Below are positions 42,991 through 52,086 of a stretch of DNA of 64,000 nucleotides, one piece after another. Origin of the DNA: an uncultured Lachnospiraceae bacterium (GTDB lineage: Bacteria > Bacillota > Clostridia > Lachnospirales > Lachnospiraceae). How positions within the stretch are numbered: the stretch's first letter is position 1; each line of letters opens with the position of its first letter. Location: NCBI GenBank assembly GCA_910579505.1, contig CAJTTZ010000007.1, positions 1 through 64,000 of the forward strand, written 5' to 3'. Made by a program: the position numbers and the translations under genes. Below the pieces are notes generated by a model, which saw only the letters and a list, made by a program, of their open reading frames with translations, had not been told where the DNA came from and ran no database searches.

Positions 42991-44319
42991 TTATTTCTTT
43001 GCAAGAATCCCGTCGATATATTTCTTGATATCTTCCTCCGGCATGGACTTCAGCAAATATCCCTTGGGTTTTAAGGACATTACCTTTTTCACGCTCTCCG
43101 CGTCCCCCCTGCCTGTCAGGAATACAACGGGAATATCCGCTATCTCCTCGTCGGAGCGGATCATCTCAAGCGTCTGTCTGCCGTCACAGACAGGCATCTC
43201 ATAATCCAGGAGAATCAGATCCGGCCTGTTGACCGTAATTGTCTTAATCGCCGCAATACTGGAATTGCTCTCCAGCATCTCATAGTCGTTCCCGAGGAGA
43301 CGGATCATATTGCTCCGCATAAAATCAGAGTCATCCACGATCAGTATCTGTTTCTTTCGCATCTCCCCGTCCAGATATTTTCTGATCTGTCCCATGGCGT
43401 TCTGCGCATTGATCGGCGACACAATCTTCCCCTGCATGGAATCGTTGGTGGTCACGCTGAACGCAAAATACCCGGCGCCCGTGTCAAACAGGAGACTGCA
43501 GGCAGGATGTACCCTGTCAAAGGCATTGACAAGCTGCTCCTGCGTGAGCAGGGATTCCCCTTCTAACTCAAACATATGCAGATCGGGAAAACACTCCCTG
43601 ATCTTCTCCAAAAGCTGTCTAGAAAGATAACGGGTGATATTGATGACCATATCGTCCACTTTCAGGTACTGCGTGCTCATCAGATCACTGATCACCTTAA
43701 GGAGCAAAGCTTCCTCATAGGACATCACGATCTCCCATTTCTCCTTCTTCTTTCCCTTGTATACAAAGCGGCAGCAGATCACCTTTCCTATGTCTTCCCC
43801 GCCATACTGTCTGCTGATGGCTTTCGCCTTCAACTGAAATACGTCCGAAATAAGCTGGGAAATCGTCTGCTCCAGCGCGTCGATCTCCTCGTCATGCGGC
43901 AGATTCTTCCACTGGCTCATCTTTTTCCCTGCGATTGCCAGATCTTCCGTCTGCGTGTGCGCTACCAGCCAGCCGATGCTGACGCCGAGAAAATGGCGCA
44001 TGGATTCCTCCGAATAATTCGTCTCCACCAGCTCCTCCTCCAGAGAAACAAGCGTATTATTCTGAAAATCGTCGTGCAGGCGTTTATGTATCTCCAGATC
44101 CGCGTATTCGATGGACCGCATGTAGGCTTCCTCATGCTCGAAGTGTTCAATCGTATGATTCTTTAAGAACTTAATGCCCTCTTTGCACACCCACTCTCTC
44201 TTGTCTTCATTCTCGCTGAGTGTCAGCAGTTTATTGATGGTAGCGAAGAGCTGCTTATGCTCCTTATCAATAAAATCTACCCCCAGTTCAAATCTCTTGT
44301 TCCACGCGATAGTCTTCAC
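42991..44319 (-). CDS. Bacteriohemerythrin fused to a response-regulator receiver
   Basis: A 442-aa three-part protein. Residues 1-~140 are hemerythrin: DFIDKEHKQLFATINKL, HTIEHFEHEEAYM, HKRLHDDF and the last iron ligands in HTQTED. Residues ~165-310 are an unassigned domain that recalls CheX-type phosphatase or FliM-like folds (EEALLLKVISDLMS, INITRYLSRQLLEKI). Residues ~325-442 are a receiver with Asp in LILLDYEMPVCDG and Lys in LLKSMPEEDI. It likely links oxygen or iron sensing to a phosphorelay. GTG start follows AGGAGGATGAC. No kinase lies next to it. Confidence 0.87.
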   Translation of the reverse strand: MKTIAWNKRFELGVDFIDKEHKQLFATINKLLTLSENEDKREWVCKEGIKFLKNHTIEHFEHEEAYMRSIEYADLEIHKRLHDDFQNNTLVSLEEELVETNYSEESMRHFLGVSIGWLVAHTQTEDLAIAGKKMSQWKNLPHDEEIDALEQTISQLISDVFQLKAKAISRQYGGEDIGKVICCRFVYKGKKKEKWEIVMSYEEALLLKVISDLMSTQYLKVDDMVINITRYLSRQLLEKIRECFPDLHMFELEGESLLTQEQLVNAFDRVHPACSLLFDTGAGYFAFSVTTNDSMQGKIVSPINAQNAMGQIRKYLDGEMRKKQILIVDDSDFMRSNMIRLLGNDYEMLESNSSIAAIKTITVNRPDLILLDYEMPVCDGRQTLEMIRSDEEIADIPVVFLTGRGDAESVKKVMSLKPKGYLLKSMPEEDIKKYIDGILAKK

Positions 44320-44455
44320 GTCATCCTCCTCCGCTCAGGCGTTTACGGCGCCTTTATAAAACCGATTTATTTTCTTGCCAGCCTGCAAGAATAGCGTTTC
44401 AACCATATCGTATATTGTACACCAACTCAGGCGTCTGTGCAAATAGTAATCTGTC

Positions 44456-44854
44456 CTATTTTACACAGCTGCCTGATCTCTTTCTACATTCCTTTCTTTG
44501 TCTGGATCTTACAGAACCATTTATAAAATTTATAAATATTTTTACATATGCACTCAGTATAAGATTAAAGGTGGCATTTATATCGTTATTTGCAATGAGA
44601 TGCATATTAGGATATAAAATACCACCAATATCTATATTTACTTTATACATATTTCCATGTGTACAACCGCCAAATCCCGACAACGGAACATCTTTTCTAA
44701 CCAGTTCAGCTCCCAGCTCCGATGTGAGTATGTCTTCCTCATCGGTCCACACCGGAATATACGCTCCCGTATCCAACAGCGCAGTAAGCCCATTATCTAA
44801 GATAACCACTGATCTTTGTCTTGTACTATCCAGTTTCATTGTATACTGCTTCAT
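44456..44854 (-). CDS. Retropepsin-like aspartyl protease homologue, altered C-terminus
   Basis: A 132-aa protein. ALLDTGAYIPVW holds the DTG motif of retropepsin-like aspartic proteases; GFGGCTHGNMYKVNIDIGG is the expected following beta region. Family relatives continue after a conserved LSA motif with a beta-rich segment; here FNLILSA is followed by a basic, low-complexity tail (FINGSVRSRQRKECRKRSG), so a frameshift or replacement of the last part is likely. It overlaps the previous small gene by 4 nt. Recognition of the family is from memory. Confidence 0.6.
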   Translation of the reverse strand: MKQYTMKLDSTRQRSVVILDNGLTALLDTGAYIPVWTDEEDILTSELGAELVRKDVPLSGFGGCTHGNMYKVNIDIGGILYPNMHLIANNDINATFNLILSAYVKIFINFINGSVRSRQRKECRKRSGSCVK

Positions 44855-45087
44855 AACACGCCCACCATTCCAAGCTGTAAAAGACCTTCGGGATTCGTAT
44901 GACGGGAAATTATCTCCCCCTTCAACACCAATCTGGTTAACTCTGATTTCGTTTTGTCCGTATATTTTACAACAGCAGATTCTACGGAAATCCCATCATC
45001 ATTCTGATACTGAACATCTACTAATCCAACCCATTGATTGGGATATTTTTTTGTATTTGCTCCCAAGTCATTCGTTCTGTCACAAAT
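44851..45087 (-). pseudogene. Small partner protein of the aspartyl protease, frameshifted at an A7 tract
   Basis: The intact frame is about 71 aa: KKYPNQWVGLVDVQYQNDD, then VVKYTDKTKSELTRLVLKGE, ending GLLQLGMVGVL. Just upstream, another frame reads MTWEQIQKN, which is the expected N-terminus of this family. The two join cleanly (MTWEQIQKKYPNQW) if the A7 run at 45046-45052 (minus strand) had one more A. So the gene is out of frame by one base, through a true mutation, phase variation or a sequencing error. It overlaps the aspartyl-protease gene by 4 nt, and the pair forms an operon. Confidence 0.6.
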
Positions 45088-45282
45088 AGCACATCCCTTC
45101 CAGTTTGAATCATTCGCCTTTTAAACAACCTATATCAATATTATTATATCATTACGCCCAAAATGTCACAACCGGCATCTCGCCTGCTCAAGTATTTTAA
45201 TCATAATTAAACAGGGATTTTCCTCACCCTACATTTCCGTCAAGGTAACAAGTGGCTCACCCCCCCCCGCAGATCAAGCCAT

Positions 45283-46359
45283 TCAACTCTCTCCCATTTT
45301 TACAAGTTTTGCGGCCTGGTCCGCTGCGATACACGCGTCCAGTATCTCCTGAATATCCCCGTTCATCACCTTATCCAGCTTGTAGATAGTCAGGTTGATG
45401 CGGTGGTCAGTAACGCGCCCCTGCGGGAAGTTGTAGGTCCTGATCTTCTCGGAGCGGTCGCCCGTGCCGATCTGGCTTCTGCGAAGCTCCGCCTCCGCGT
45501 CGTGCCGCTGCTGCTGCTCGATATCGTAGAGCTTTGCTTTCAGCAGCGCGAACGCTTTCGCCTTATTCTGGATCTGTGACTTCTCGGTCTGGCTGTATAC
45601 CACGATTCCCGTAGGATAATGGGTCAGACGCACCGCGGAATCCGTGGTGTTGACGCACTGTCCGCCATTGCCGGACGCCCGCATCACGTCGATCCTGATA
45701 TCTTTGTCTTCGATCACAATATCAATATCGTCGTCCACCTCGGGCATCACCGCCACACTGATGGTGGAAGTGTGGATGCGCCCGCCGGACTCCGTCTCCG
45801 GCACACGCTGCACACGGTGCACACCGCTCTCGTACTTCAAAACGGAGTACGCGCCCTGTCCCGTCACCATAAAGGTCACGCTCTTCATACCGCCGATGCC
45901 GATTTCCTCCACTTCCATGGTTTCCACCTTCCAGCGGCGCCCCTCCGCGTAGTGCACGTACATGCGGTAAATTTCCGCCGCAAAGAGAGCCGCCTCGTCG
46001 CCGCCCGCCCCTGCGCGGATCTCCACGATCACATTCTTATCGTCATTGGGGTCCTTGGGCAGAAGAAGGATTTTCAGTTCGTGCTCCAGCTCCTCCACGC
46101 GCTTCTTCGCCTCGGCGAGCTCCTCCTTCAGCATCTCCCGCATATCGTCGTCAGACTCCTCATCCAGCATAGCCAGACTGTCCTCAATATCCTGATTACA
46201 TTTTTTATACTCTTTATAGGCATTGACTACAGGAGTCAGATCACTCTGCTCCTTCATCAGCGCCCGGAACCGCTCCTGGTTATCCGCCACGGTCGGCTCA
46301 CTAAGCTCATTCATGATCTCCTCGAATTTTCTAAGCAGATCCTCCAATTTATCAAACAT
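45283..46359 (-). CDS. prfA: Peptide chain release factor 1
   Basis: A 358-aa class I release factor that frees proteins at UAA and UAG. The GGQ catalytic loop (SGNGGQCVNTTDSAVRLTH) and the helical N-terminal domain are typical; the codon-recognition region lies around RVPETESGGRIHTST. ATG at 46359 follows GGAGGTAGTT; upstream in-frame starts lack a site. Next to prmC, which methylates the glutamine in GGQ, as in most bacteria. Confidence 0.96.
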   Translation of the reverse strand: MFDKLEDLLRKFEEIMNELSEPTVADNQERFRALMKEQSDLTPVVNAYKEYKKCNQDIEDSLAMLDEESDDDMREMLKEELAEAKKRVEELEHELKILLLPKDPNDDKNVIVEIRAGAGGDEAALFAAEIYRMYVHYAEGRRWKVETMEVEEIGIGGMKSVTFMVTGQGAYSVLKYESGVHRVQRVPETESGGRIHTSTISVAVMPEVDDDIDIVIEDKDIRIDVMRASGNGGQCVNTTDSAVRLTHYPTGIVVYSQTEKSQIQNKAKAFALLKAKLYDIEQQQRHDAEAELRRSQIGTGDRSEKIRTYNFPQGRVTDHRINLTIYKLDKVMNGDIQEILDACIAADQAAKLVKMGES

Positions 46360-46512
46360 AACTACCTCCGGCTGCCTCTCAGCCACTCTCACATTCTATT
46401 ATACAAGCTGCCACCCGAAAAGTTCACGTCACACCGTCATCCGAAAACTTTCCATATTATATATATGCCATTTATATATATGTCATCATTTTCTTTCTAA
46501 CTGTCCGCTCCG

Positions 46513-47484
46513 CTATCCGAACCAGCTCCCGTACACAACCCGGTCAAGCCCGGCAAAATCTTTCACAACCGCAATTTCCCGAAAACCCGCCGTTTTCATA
46601 ATTCTACACACATCCTCCGCCTGTTCGCAGCCGATCTCAAAAAACAACATACCGCCGCCGTTTAAATAGTCCCCCGCGTTTCCGGCTATCTTTCTGTAAA
46701 AGATAAGGCCATCTGTCCCGCCGTCAAGCGCCATCACAGGCTCATGCTCCCGCACCTCCGGCATCAACGTATCGATAACATCCGTTTTTATATATGGCGG
46801 ATTGGATATGATGATGTCAAACCGCTTTTCCGGGACATTCCTTTCTCCGTCCGGCTTCACGAAGTCCGCCACTGTCTTGCCATCTTCCGCAGTATTTTCC
46901 TGCTCCAGCGTTGTCCTTCTTTCCGATTCCTTCTCGTTTTCAAGCGCCGCAAATAAATCCCCCTCCAGAAACCGTGCCTTCATATCCGGGCGTTCCATTC
47001 GCTGCCTCTTATAATTTTCCGCCGCTACCGCGAGCGCCTGTCCTGAAAGATCTACGCCAACGCCCTCACAGTCGTTAGAATAATGCAAAAGGCTGAGCAG
47101 AATGCACCCAGAACCAGTGCACATGTCCAAAATCCGCATCCCGTCATGGAGATGCTTCATCGCTTCCTCCACCAGCACTTCCGTATCCTGCCGCGGCACG
47201 AGCACATCACCATTGACTAAAAAGGTCAATCCCATAAAGTCCTGCACGCCCGTCAGATGCTGCAGCGGTACATGCGCCGCCCGCCGCTCGGTTAAGCCAC
47301 AGTATCTGCCATATTCTTCCTCAGAAACGTCCCGGTCCCCGTGCACTAGCAGCGTATTCCGATCCGTCCCGCACACAAACTCCAGAAGAAGCCTCGCGTC
47401 GAGCGCCGCCTCCTCTATTCCCGCTTCCGCAAGCCGCGCCGCACCTTCCCTATACACCTCACCATACGTCGGGTTCCCATTCAT
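46513..47484 (-). CDS. prmC: Release factor glutamine methyltransferase
   Basis: A 323-aa SAM-dependent enzyme that methylates the GGQ glutamine of release factors. N-terminal helical domain, then motif I RILDMCTGSGCILLSLLHY and the catalytic FDIIISNPPYIKTDV. Between them sits an extra hydrophilic stretch of about 35 residues (EKESERRTTLEQENTAEDGK and on), which most family members lack and which makes the protein longer than the usual ~285 aa. It lies upstream of prfA. Confidence 0.93.
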   Translation of the reverse strand: MNGNPTYGEVYREGAARLAEAGIEEAALDARLLLEFVCGTDRNTLLVHGDRDVSEEEYGRYCGLTERRAAHVPLQHLTGVQDFMGLTFLVNGDVLVPRQDTEVLVEEAMKHLHDGMRILDMCTGSGCILLSLLHYSNDCEGVGVDLSGQALAVAAENYKRQRMERPDMKARFLEGDLFAALENEKESERRTTLEQENTAEDGKTVADFVKPDGERNVPEKRFDIIISNPPYIKTDVIDTLMPEVREHEPVMALDGGTDGLIFYRKIAGNAGDYLNGGGMLFFEIGCEQAEDVCRIMKTAGFREIAVVKDFAGLDRVVYGSWFG

Positions 47485-47587
47485 TCCTATATCCCCACAA
47501 AGTCAACTTTTCTCCCCCACTACCTTCCGCTTTCTCGCCACGCTAAACCAGCGCAGCGAAGCGTACGCGTCCGCCTTGCATCCGCCA

Positions 47588-47723
47588 GCGCGGGTGGGCG
47601 TCATATCTTAAGGAGCCCCTTGAAAAGCGCCGGTACTTAGTGAGGTTTTCCACGAACTTAGTACCGCTGCGTTTTTCACGGAGCGGGAGTGCGGCGACGT
47701 AGATATGACGCCCCACTCGCGCG
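47588..47723. repeat. Nested inverted-repeat element between DUF1385 and prmC genes
   Basis: Outer arms: GCGGGTGGGCGTCATATCT (about 47590-47608) against AGATATGACGCCCCACTCGC (47701-47720). Inside: GGTACTTAGT (47632-47641) against ACTTAGTACC (47656-47665) with one mismatch, flanked by AAAAGCG / GCGTTTTT. The whole 135 bp can fold into one long structure. No gene. It may be a MITE or a stable mRNA structure. Confidence 0.55.
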
Positions 47724-47751
47724 TCCGAATCGCCACCTCACGCTTCCCTGC

Positions 47752-48723
47752 TCACTCCTCCATCCAGCTCTCATCCACTTCATACCCGAAGGTTTCCTTG
47801 ATATACCCTTTCCAGTCAAAAACCGCCTCCACCGCGGCAATCGCCACTTCCACCATGCTCTCGTCCGGCTCCCTCGTGGTCAGCCTCTGCAGCCACATGC
47901 CGGGCGCGGAAATGATCCGTACAAGGATATTGTTGCTCTTCCCGGCAAGCCGTATGATCTCATAGGAAATCCCTGCAATCACAGGAATTAACGCCACCCG
48001 GATCAAAATGCGGTAGACCGGATTCTCCACACGGATAAAGAAAAACAATATCACGCTGACAAACATGACAAAGAGAAGAAAACTGGTACCGCAGCGTCTG
48101 TGCTGCTTGGAACAGCGCATGACTTCCTTCACGGTAAGGGGCGCCCCCTTCTCAATGCAGTTGATGCATTTATGCTCCGCGCCGTGGTACATATAAACCC
48201 GCCTGATATCTTTCATCAGGGAAATTGCAAGCACATAACCCACAAAAATCAAAATACGCAGCGCACCTTCCAAAATCGCCATAAAGGAGGTGCTTCTGAT
48301 ATACTCTTCAAACAGTGAAGTGACAAAGTAAGGCAGTATCATGAAAATTCCGATGGCAAGCGCCAGTGAAACCAGCATCACAATCCCATTGAACACCGCT
48401 TCCGCCTTATCCTTGAATATCTTGTTAAAAGCCTTATCCGCCGCCGTCTCCTTCGCCTCTTCGTCCTCATAAAAGGACGCGGAAAAATTCAGGCAGCGCA
48501 TTCCCAGGACAAGTGAATCAACAAACTGGAATACACCTCTGATAAAAGGAATGTCCAAAAGCTTACTGCCATGAATCACGCTGTGGTAATGCTCTACCTC
48601 CACCTCGATCTCACCGTCAGGCTTCCTCACCGCCACCGCGTACTGTTCCTTATTTTTCATCATGATGCCTTCCAGAACCGCCTGCCCGCCAATCCCGGAA
48701 TACTTTAATTTTCTTTTTGCCAT
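47752..48723 (-). CDS. DUF1385 membrane protein (YqhQ-like)
   Basis: A 323-aa membrane protein. The N-terminal motif YSGIGGQAVLEGIMMKNKEQ and the central YHGAEHKCINCIEKGAPLTV are diagnostic for DUF1385. Four or five hydrophobic segments. Function unknown; commonly found beside rpmE, prmC and prfA in Bacillota, as here. ATG at 48723 follows AAAGGTGATTACA. Confidence 0.92.
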   Translation of the reverse strand: MAKRKLKYSGIGGQAVLEGIMMKNKEQYAVAVRKPDGEIEVEVEHYHSVIHGSKLLDIPFIRGVFQFVDSLVLGMRCLNFSASFYEDEEAKETAADKAFNKIFKDKAEAVFNGIVMLVSLALAIGIFMILPYFVTSLFEEYIRSTSFMAILEGALRILIFVGYVLAISLMKDIRRVYMYHGAEHKCINCIEKGAPLTVKEVMRCSKQHRRCGTSFLLFVMFVSVILFFFIRVENPVYRILIRVALIPVIAGISYEIIRLAGKSNNILVRIISAPGMWLQRLTTREPDESMVEVAIAAVEAVFDWKGYIKETFGYEVDESWMEE

Positions 48724-48776
48724 TGTAATCACCTTTCATCCGAGCGGGAAAGATTGTCCCCTTCGCATAGTAAGAG

Positions 48777-48804
48777 AAAAGGTTGAGATAGCCTCAACCT
48801 TTTT
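48777..48804 (-). terminator. Terminator of rpmE
   Basis: AAAAGGTTGAG-GCTAT-CTCAACCTTTT on the minus strand, an 11-bp stem with T-rich end, just after the rpmE stop codon. Confidence 0.75.
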
Positions 48805-48816
48805 CGTAACTTACAT

Positions 48817-49023
48817 TTATTTGTTTTCCACACCGTATTTCCGATTGAATTTATCAATACGGCCGCGAGCCTGTGCCGTCTTCTGCTGTCCTGTATAGAA
48901 CGAATGGCACTTGGAGCAAACCTCCACATGGATCTCGGGTTTGGTGGAACCTGTCACAAAGGTGTTGCCGCAGTTACATGTTACCGTTGCCTGATAATAC
49001 TCAGGATGGATTCCTTCTCTCAT
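48817..49023 (-). CDS. rpmE: 50S ribosomal protein L31
   Basis: A 68-aa ribosomal protein. The zinc-binding cysteines are present (VTCNCGNTFVTGST and VEVCSKCHSFYTGQQ), so this is the zinc form (C+). Length and sequence are typical. The start follows a purine-rich AGGAGTATGATATAGCG leader. Terminator directly downstream. Confidence 0.97.
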   Translation of the reverse strand: MREGIHPEYYQATVTCNCGNTFVTGSTKPEIHVEVCSKCHSFYTGQQKTAQARGRIDKFNRKYGVENK

Positions 49024-49237
49024 CGCTATATCATACTCCTTTCTCAGCCTGCGTATTTACGCCCTGCGCGTAAATCTGCCGTTGAAAGCATACGTTTCTT
49101 TCAACCCTGCTTCAAGTTCTGCCACAGACCAGCCGTCCTTTTACATTCCAGCCCCAAGCCTGTGGTCACACAGCTTTTATATTCTAGCATAGGATTTTCG
49201 GGTATGCAAGCCCTTTTTCATTTTATTTTCCTATTAT

Positions 49238-50596
49238 TTATATGAACTTCATTTTTTTGACCATATTCACAAATTCCTGATTATTTCTGGTCTTTGTAAA
49301 CATATCCACAACGCGCTCCACAGCCTCGTCCGCCTTCATACCGTTGAACGCCTTGCGGATGACGTTGATCGCCTCCAGCTCGTCGGTATTTAAGAGCAGA
49401 TCCTCTCTTCTGGTGCTGGATTTCGGAATGTCGATAGCCGGGAACACCCTCTTCTCGGAAAGCTTTCTGTCAAGCACCATCTCCATATTACCCGTGCCCT
49501 TAAATTCCTCATAGATCACATCGTCCATCTTGCTGCCCGTCTCCACGAGCGCCGTCGCCAGGATCGTCAGGCTGCCGCCCTCCCGCATATTGCGCGCCGC
49601 GCCGAAGAACCGCTTGGGCATATGTAACGCTGCCGGATCAAGACCGCCGGACAAAGTACGTCCGCTGGGCGGAACCACCAGATTGTAGGCTCTCGTCAGA
49701 CGGGTAATGCTGTCCAAAAGGATCACCACGTCCTTCCTGTGCTCCACCAGACGCTTCGCGCGCTCGATCACCATCTCAGACACTCTCTTGTGGTGTTCGG
49801 GCAGCTCGTCAAAGGTGGAATAAATCACTTCCACATTCGGGCCTTCAATCGCCTCCTTAATATCCGTCACTTCCTCGGGACGTTCGTCGATCAGCAGAAT
49901 GATCAGATGCGAATCCGGCGCAGTTCTGGTAATGGACTTCGCCACTTCCTTAAGCAGGGTTGTCTTACCTGCCTTCGGCGGGGACACAATCATACCTCTC
50001 TGCCCTTTACCCACAGGACTCATGAGGTCCATAATCCGCATTGCCACCGTACAGCCCGGCGTCTCCAGCTTCAGACGCTCGTCCGGGAAAATCGGAGTCA
50101 TGTTCTCGAAATTCACCCGGCGCATGGCCACCTCAGGCGGATAACCGTTGATGGACTTCACATATAAAAGCGCGCTGAACTTTTCGTTCTGTGTTTTGAT
50201 CCTCGTATTTCCCTCAAGAATATCACCCGTTTTCAAACCGAAACGGCGGATCTGGCTGGGCGCCACATAAACGTCGTGCTCACCGGGCAGATAATTCTCA
50301 CAGCGGATGAAGCCGAAACCGTCGCTCATAACCTCCAGAATCCCGCTTGCGGTAATCCCGCTGTCAAGCTCCGCCGGAAACTTCTCCTCCTCAGACTCTG
50401 ACCGTTTGGCAGGCGTACTCGGTGTCACCACAGATTTGACCGCCACTTCTTTCCCTGCCGCCTTATCCTTCTCGTCCTCCTTGAGCATCGCCTCCACGAT
50501 CTGTGCCTTCTTCATGGTAGAAGTGCCTTTGATCCCTCTCGATTTCGCGATCTCCTTCAAGTCAGTAAGCGCCAGCGATTCATACTTTTCTCTCAT
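49238..50596 (-). CDS. rho: Transcription termination factor Rho
   Basis: A 452-aa hexameric RNA helicase. N-terminal SAP-like helices (LTDLKEIAKSRGIKGTSTMK), a short charged linker, the RNA-binding cold-shock-like domain (GFGFIRCENYLPGEHDVYV), Walker A (VSPPKAGKTTLLKEV), Walker B (VVILLDSITRLTRAYN) and the R-loop region (ATALVETGSKMDDVI). ATG at 50596 follows GGGAGGAATCT. Followed by rpmE, a common order. Confidence 0.97.
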   Translation of the reverse strand: MREKYESLALTDLKEIAKSRGIKGTSTMKKAQIVEAMLKEDEKDKAAGKEVAVKSVVTPSTPAKRSESEEEKFPAELDSGITASGILEVMSDGFGFIRCENYLPGEHDVYVAPSQIRRFGLKTGDILEGNTRIKTQNEKFSALLYVKSINGYPPEVAMRRVNFENMTPIFPDERLKLETPGCTVAMRIMDLMSPVGKGQRGMIVSPPKAGKTTLLKEVAKSITRTAPDSHLIILLIDERPEEVTDIKEAIEGPNVEVIYSTFDELPEHHKRVSEMVIERAKRLVEHRKDVVILLDSITRLTRAYNLVVPPSGRTLSGGLDPAALHMPKRFFGAARNMREGGSLTILATALVETGSKMDDVIYEEFKGTGNMEMVLDRKLSEKRVFPAIDIPKSSTRREDLLLNTDELEAINVIRKAFNGMKADEAVERVVDMFTKTRNNQEFVNMVKKMKFI

Positions 50597-50902
50597 AGAT
50601 TCCTCCCACATTCTGTTATATGCTCATTGCGCAAGCTAATTACTTTTCATAATCTAAGCATGTCTGTCACATCTATATCTATACAGCTCTTTCGTCCGGG
50701 GATTTCGTGCCTGATACGACTCAGAAAATAATATTATGCCTGTATTGGATCATTATACACCATCCTTTCCAAAATAGAAAGCCTTTTTTTCTGAAATAAA
50801 AGACGGATGGATATTGCAGAGAGATTTTATATATTATAAGATATAATAATAGTCGCATGGAGAAAGCAAAAGAAACCATACATAGAAAGAAGAGGTACTC
50901 AT
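50597..50902. other. Divergent promoter region of rho and malic enzyme genes
   Basis: No gene. On the plus strand TATAAT (50842-50847) could be the -10 of the malic enzyme promoter; no clear -35 at normal spacing. Confidence 0.35.
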
Positions 50903-52057
50903 ATGACAACCAACGAAAAGGCACTCGCATTACATGAAAAATGGCAGGGTAAGCTGGAAACGGTCTCCAAAACCCCCGTCAAGACCCGCGAGGATCTCTC
51001 TCTTGCCTATACACCCGGCGTAGCGGAGCCATGCAAAGTTATCGCGAATGACAAAGAAGCCGCCTACACCTATACATGGAAATCCAACACCGTGGCCGTC
51101 GTATCTGACGGCAGCGCGGTTCTCGGCCTCGGCAATATCGGTCCCCATGCCGCTATGCCCGTGATGGAAGGCAAGGCGGTACTGTTCAAGGAATTTGGCG
51201 GCGTCAACGCCGTGCCGATCTGTCTGGATACACAGGATACAGAGGAAATCATTAAGGCAGTGACTTATCTTGCCCCGGGCTTTGGGGGAATTAACCTGGA
51301 AGATATCAGTGCACCCCGCTGCTTTGAAATCGAGGAGCGCTTAAAAGAAATACTGGATATACCCGTTTTCCACGATGACCAGCACGGCACTGCCATTGTG
51401 GTACTTGCCGGCATTATCAACGGTTTAAAGGTTGTGGATAAGAAGAAGGAAGACTGCAAAGTAGTCGTAAACGGCGCGGGCAGCGCGGGCGTTGCCATCA
51501 CCAAGCTTCTTCTGACCTACGGCTTCCAAAACGTCATTATGTGCGATAAAGTGGGCATCATCGGCAAACATACCGAGGGCTTGAACTGGATGCAGCAGAA
51601 AATGACGGAAGCAACCAATCCCGAAGGATTGAGCGGCACACTGGCGGACGCCCTGAAAGGCGCGGATATCTTTGTCGGTGTTTCGGCCCCCAATATCGTA
51701 ACACCCGATATGGTATCTTCCATGAACCGGGATTCCATTCTATTCGCCATGGCAAACCCCGTGCCGGAAATTATGCCGGACGTTGCGAAAGCCGCGGGTG
51801 CACGCATTGTGGGCACGGGACGTTCCGACTTCCCCAACCAGGTCAACAACGTCGTCGCTTTCCCCGGCATCTTCAAGGGCGCACTGGAAGGCCGCGCCGT
51901 GCAGATCACGGAGGAAATGAAACTGGCTGCCGCACAGGCGATTGCCGCCCTTGTCCCGGAGGATCAGTTGAGCGAAGACAATATCATGCCCGAAGCGTTC
52001 GACCCGAAGGTGGCGGATGTAGTGGCGGAAGCGGTAAAGTCGCATATTAAGAAATAA
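50903..52057 (+). CDS. NAD(P)-dependent malic enzyme
   Basis: A 384-aa enzyme that converts malate to pyruvate and CO2. The N-terminal LAYTPGVAEPCKVIAND, the metal site FHDDQHGTAIVVLAGI and the nucleotide-binding VVNGAGSAGVAITKLLL are typical of the short bacterial type. Glycine-rich second motif in FAMANPVPEIMPD. ATG follows AGAGGTACTCAT. The cotranscribed next gene is DUF4364. Confidence 0.95.
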   Translation: MTTNEKALALHEKWQGKLETVSKTPVKTREDLSLAYTPGVAEPCKVIANDKEAAYTYTWKSNTVAVVSDGSAVLGLGNIGPHAAMPVMEGKAVLFKEFGGVNAVPICLDTQDTEEIIKAVTYLAPGFGGINLEDISAPRCFEIEERLKEILDIPVFHDDQHGTAIVVLAGIINGLKVVDKKKEDCKVVVNGAGSAGVAITKLLLTYGFQNVIMCDKVGIIGKHTEGLNWMQQKMTEATNPEGLSGTLADALKGADIFVGVSAPNIVTPDMVSSMNRDSILFAMANPVPEIMPDVAKAAGARIVGTGRSDFPNQVNNVVAFPGIFKGALEGRAVQITEEMKLAAAQAIAALVPEDQLSEDNIMPEAFDPKVADVVAEAVKSHIKK

Positions 52058-52086
52058 AATAGCGGTCGCTATCAAAAGGAGACATT

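Noticed and set aside
45261..45269. Run of nine C before the prfA stop
   Set aside because: Intergenic homopolymer with no frame to switch; probably without meaning.
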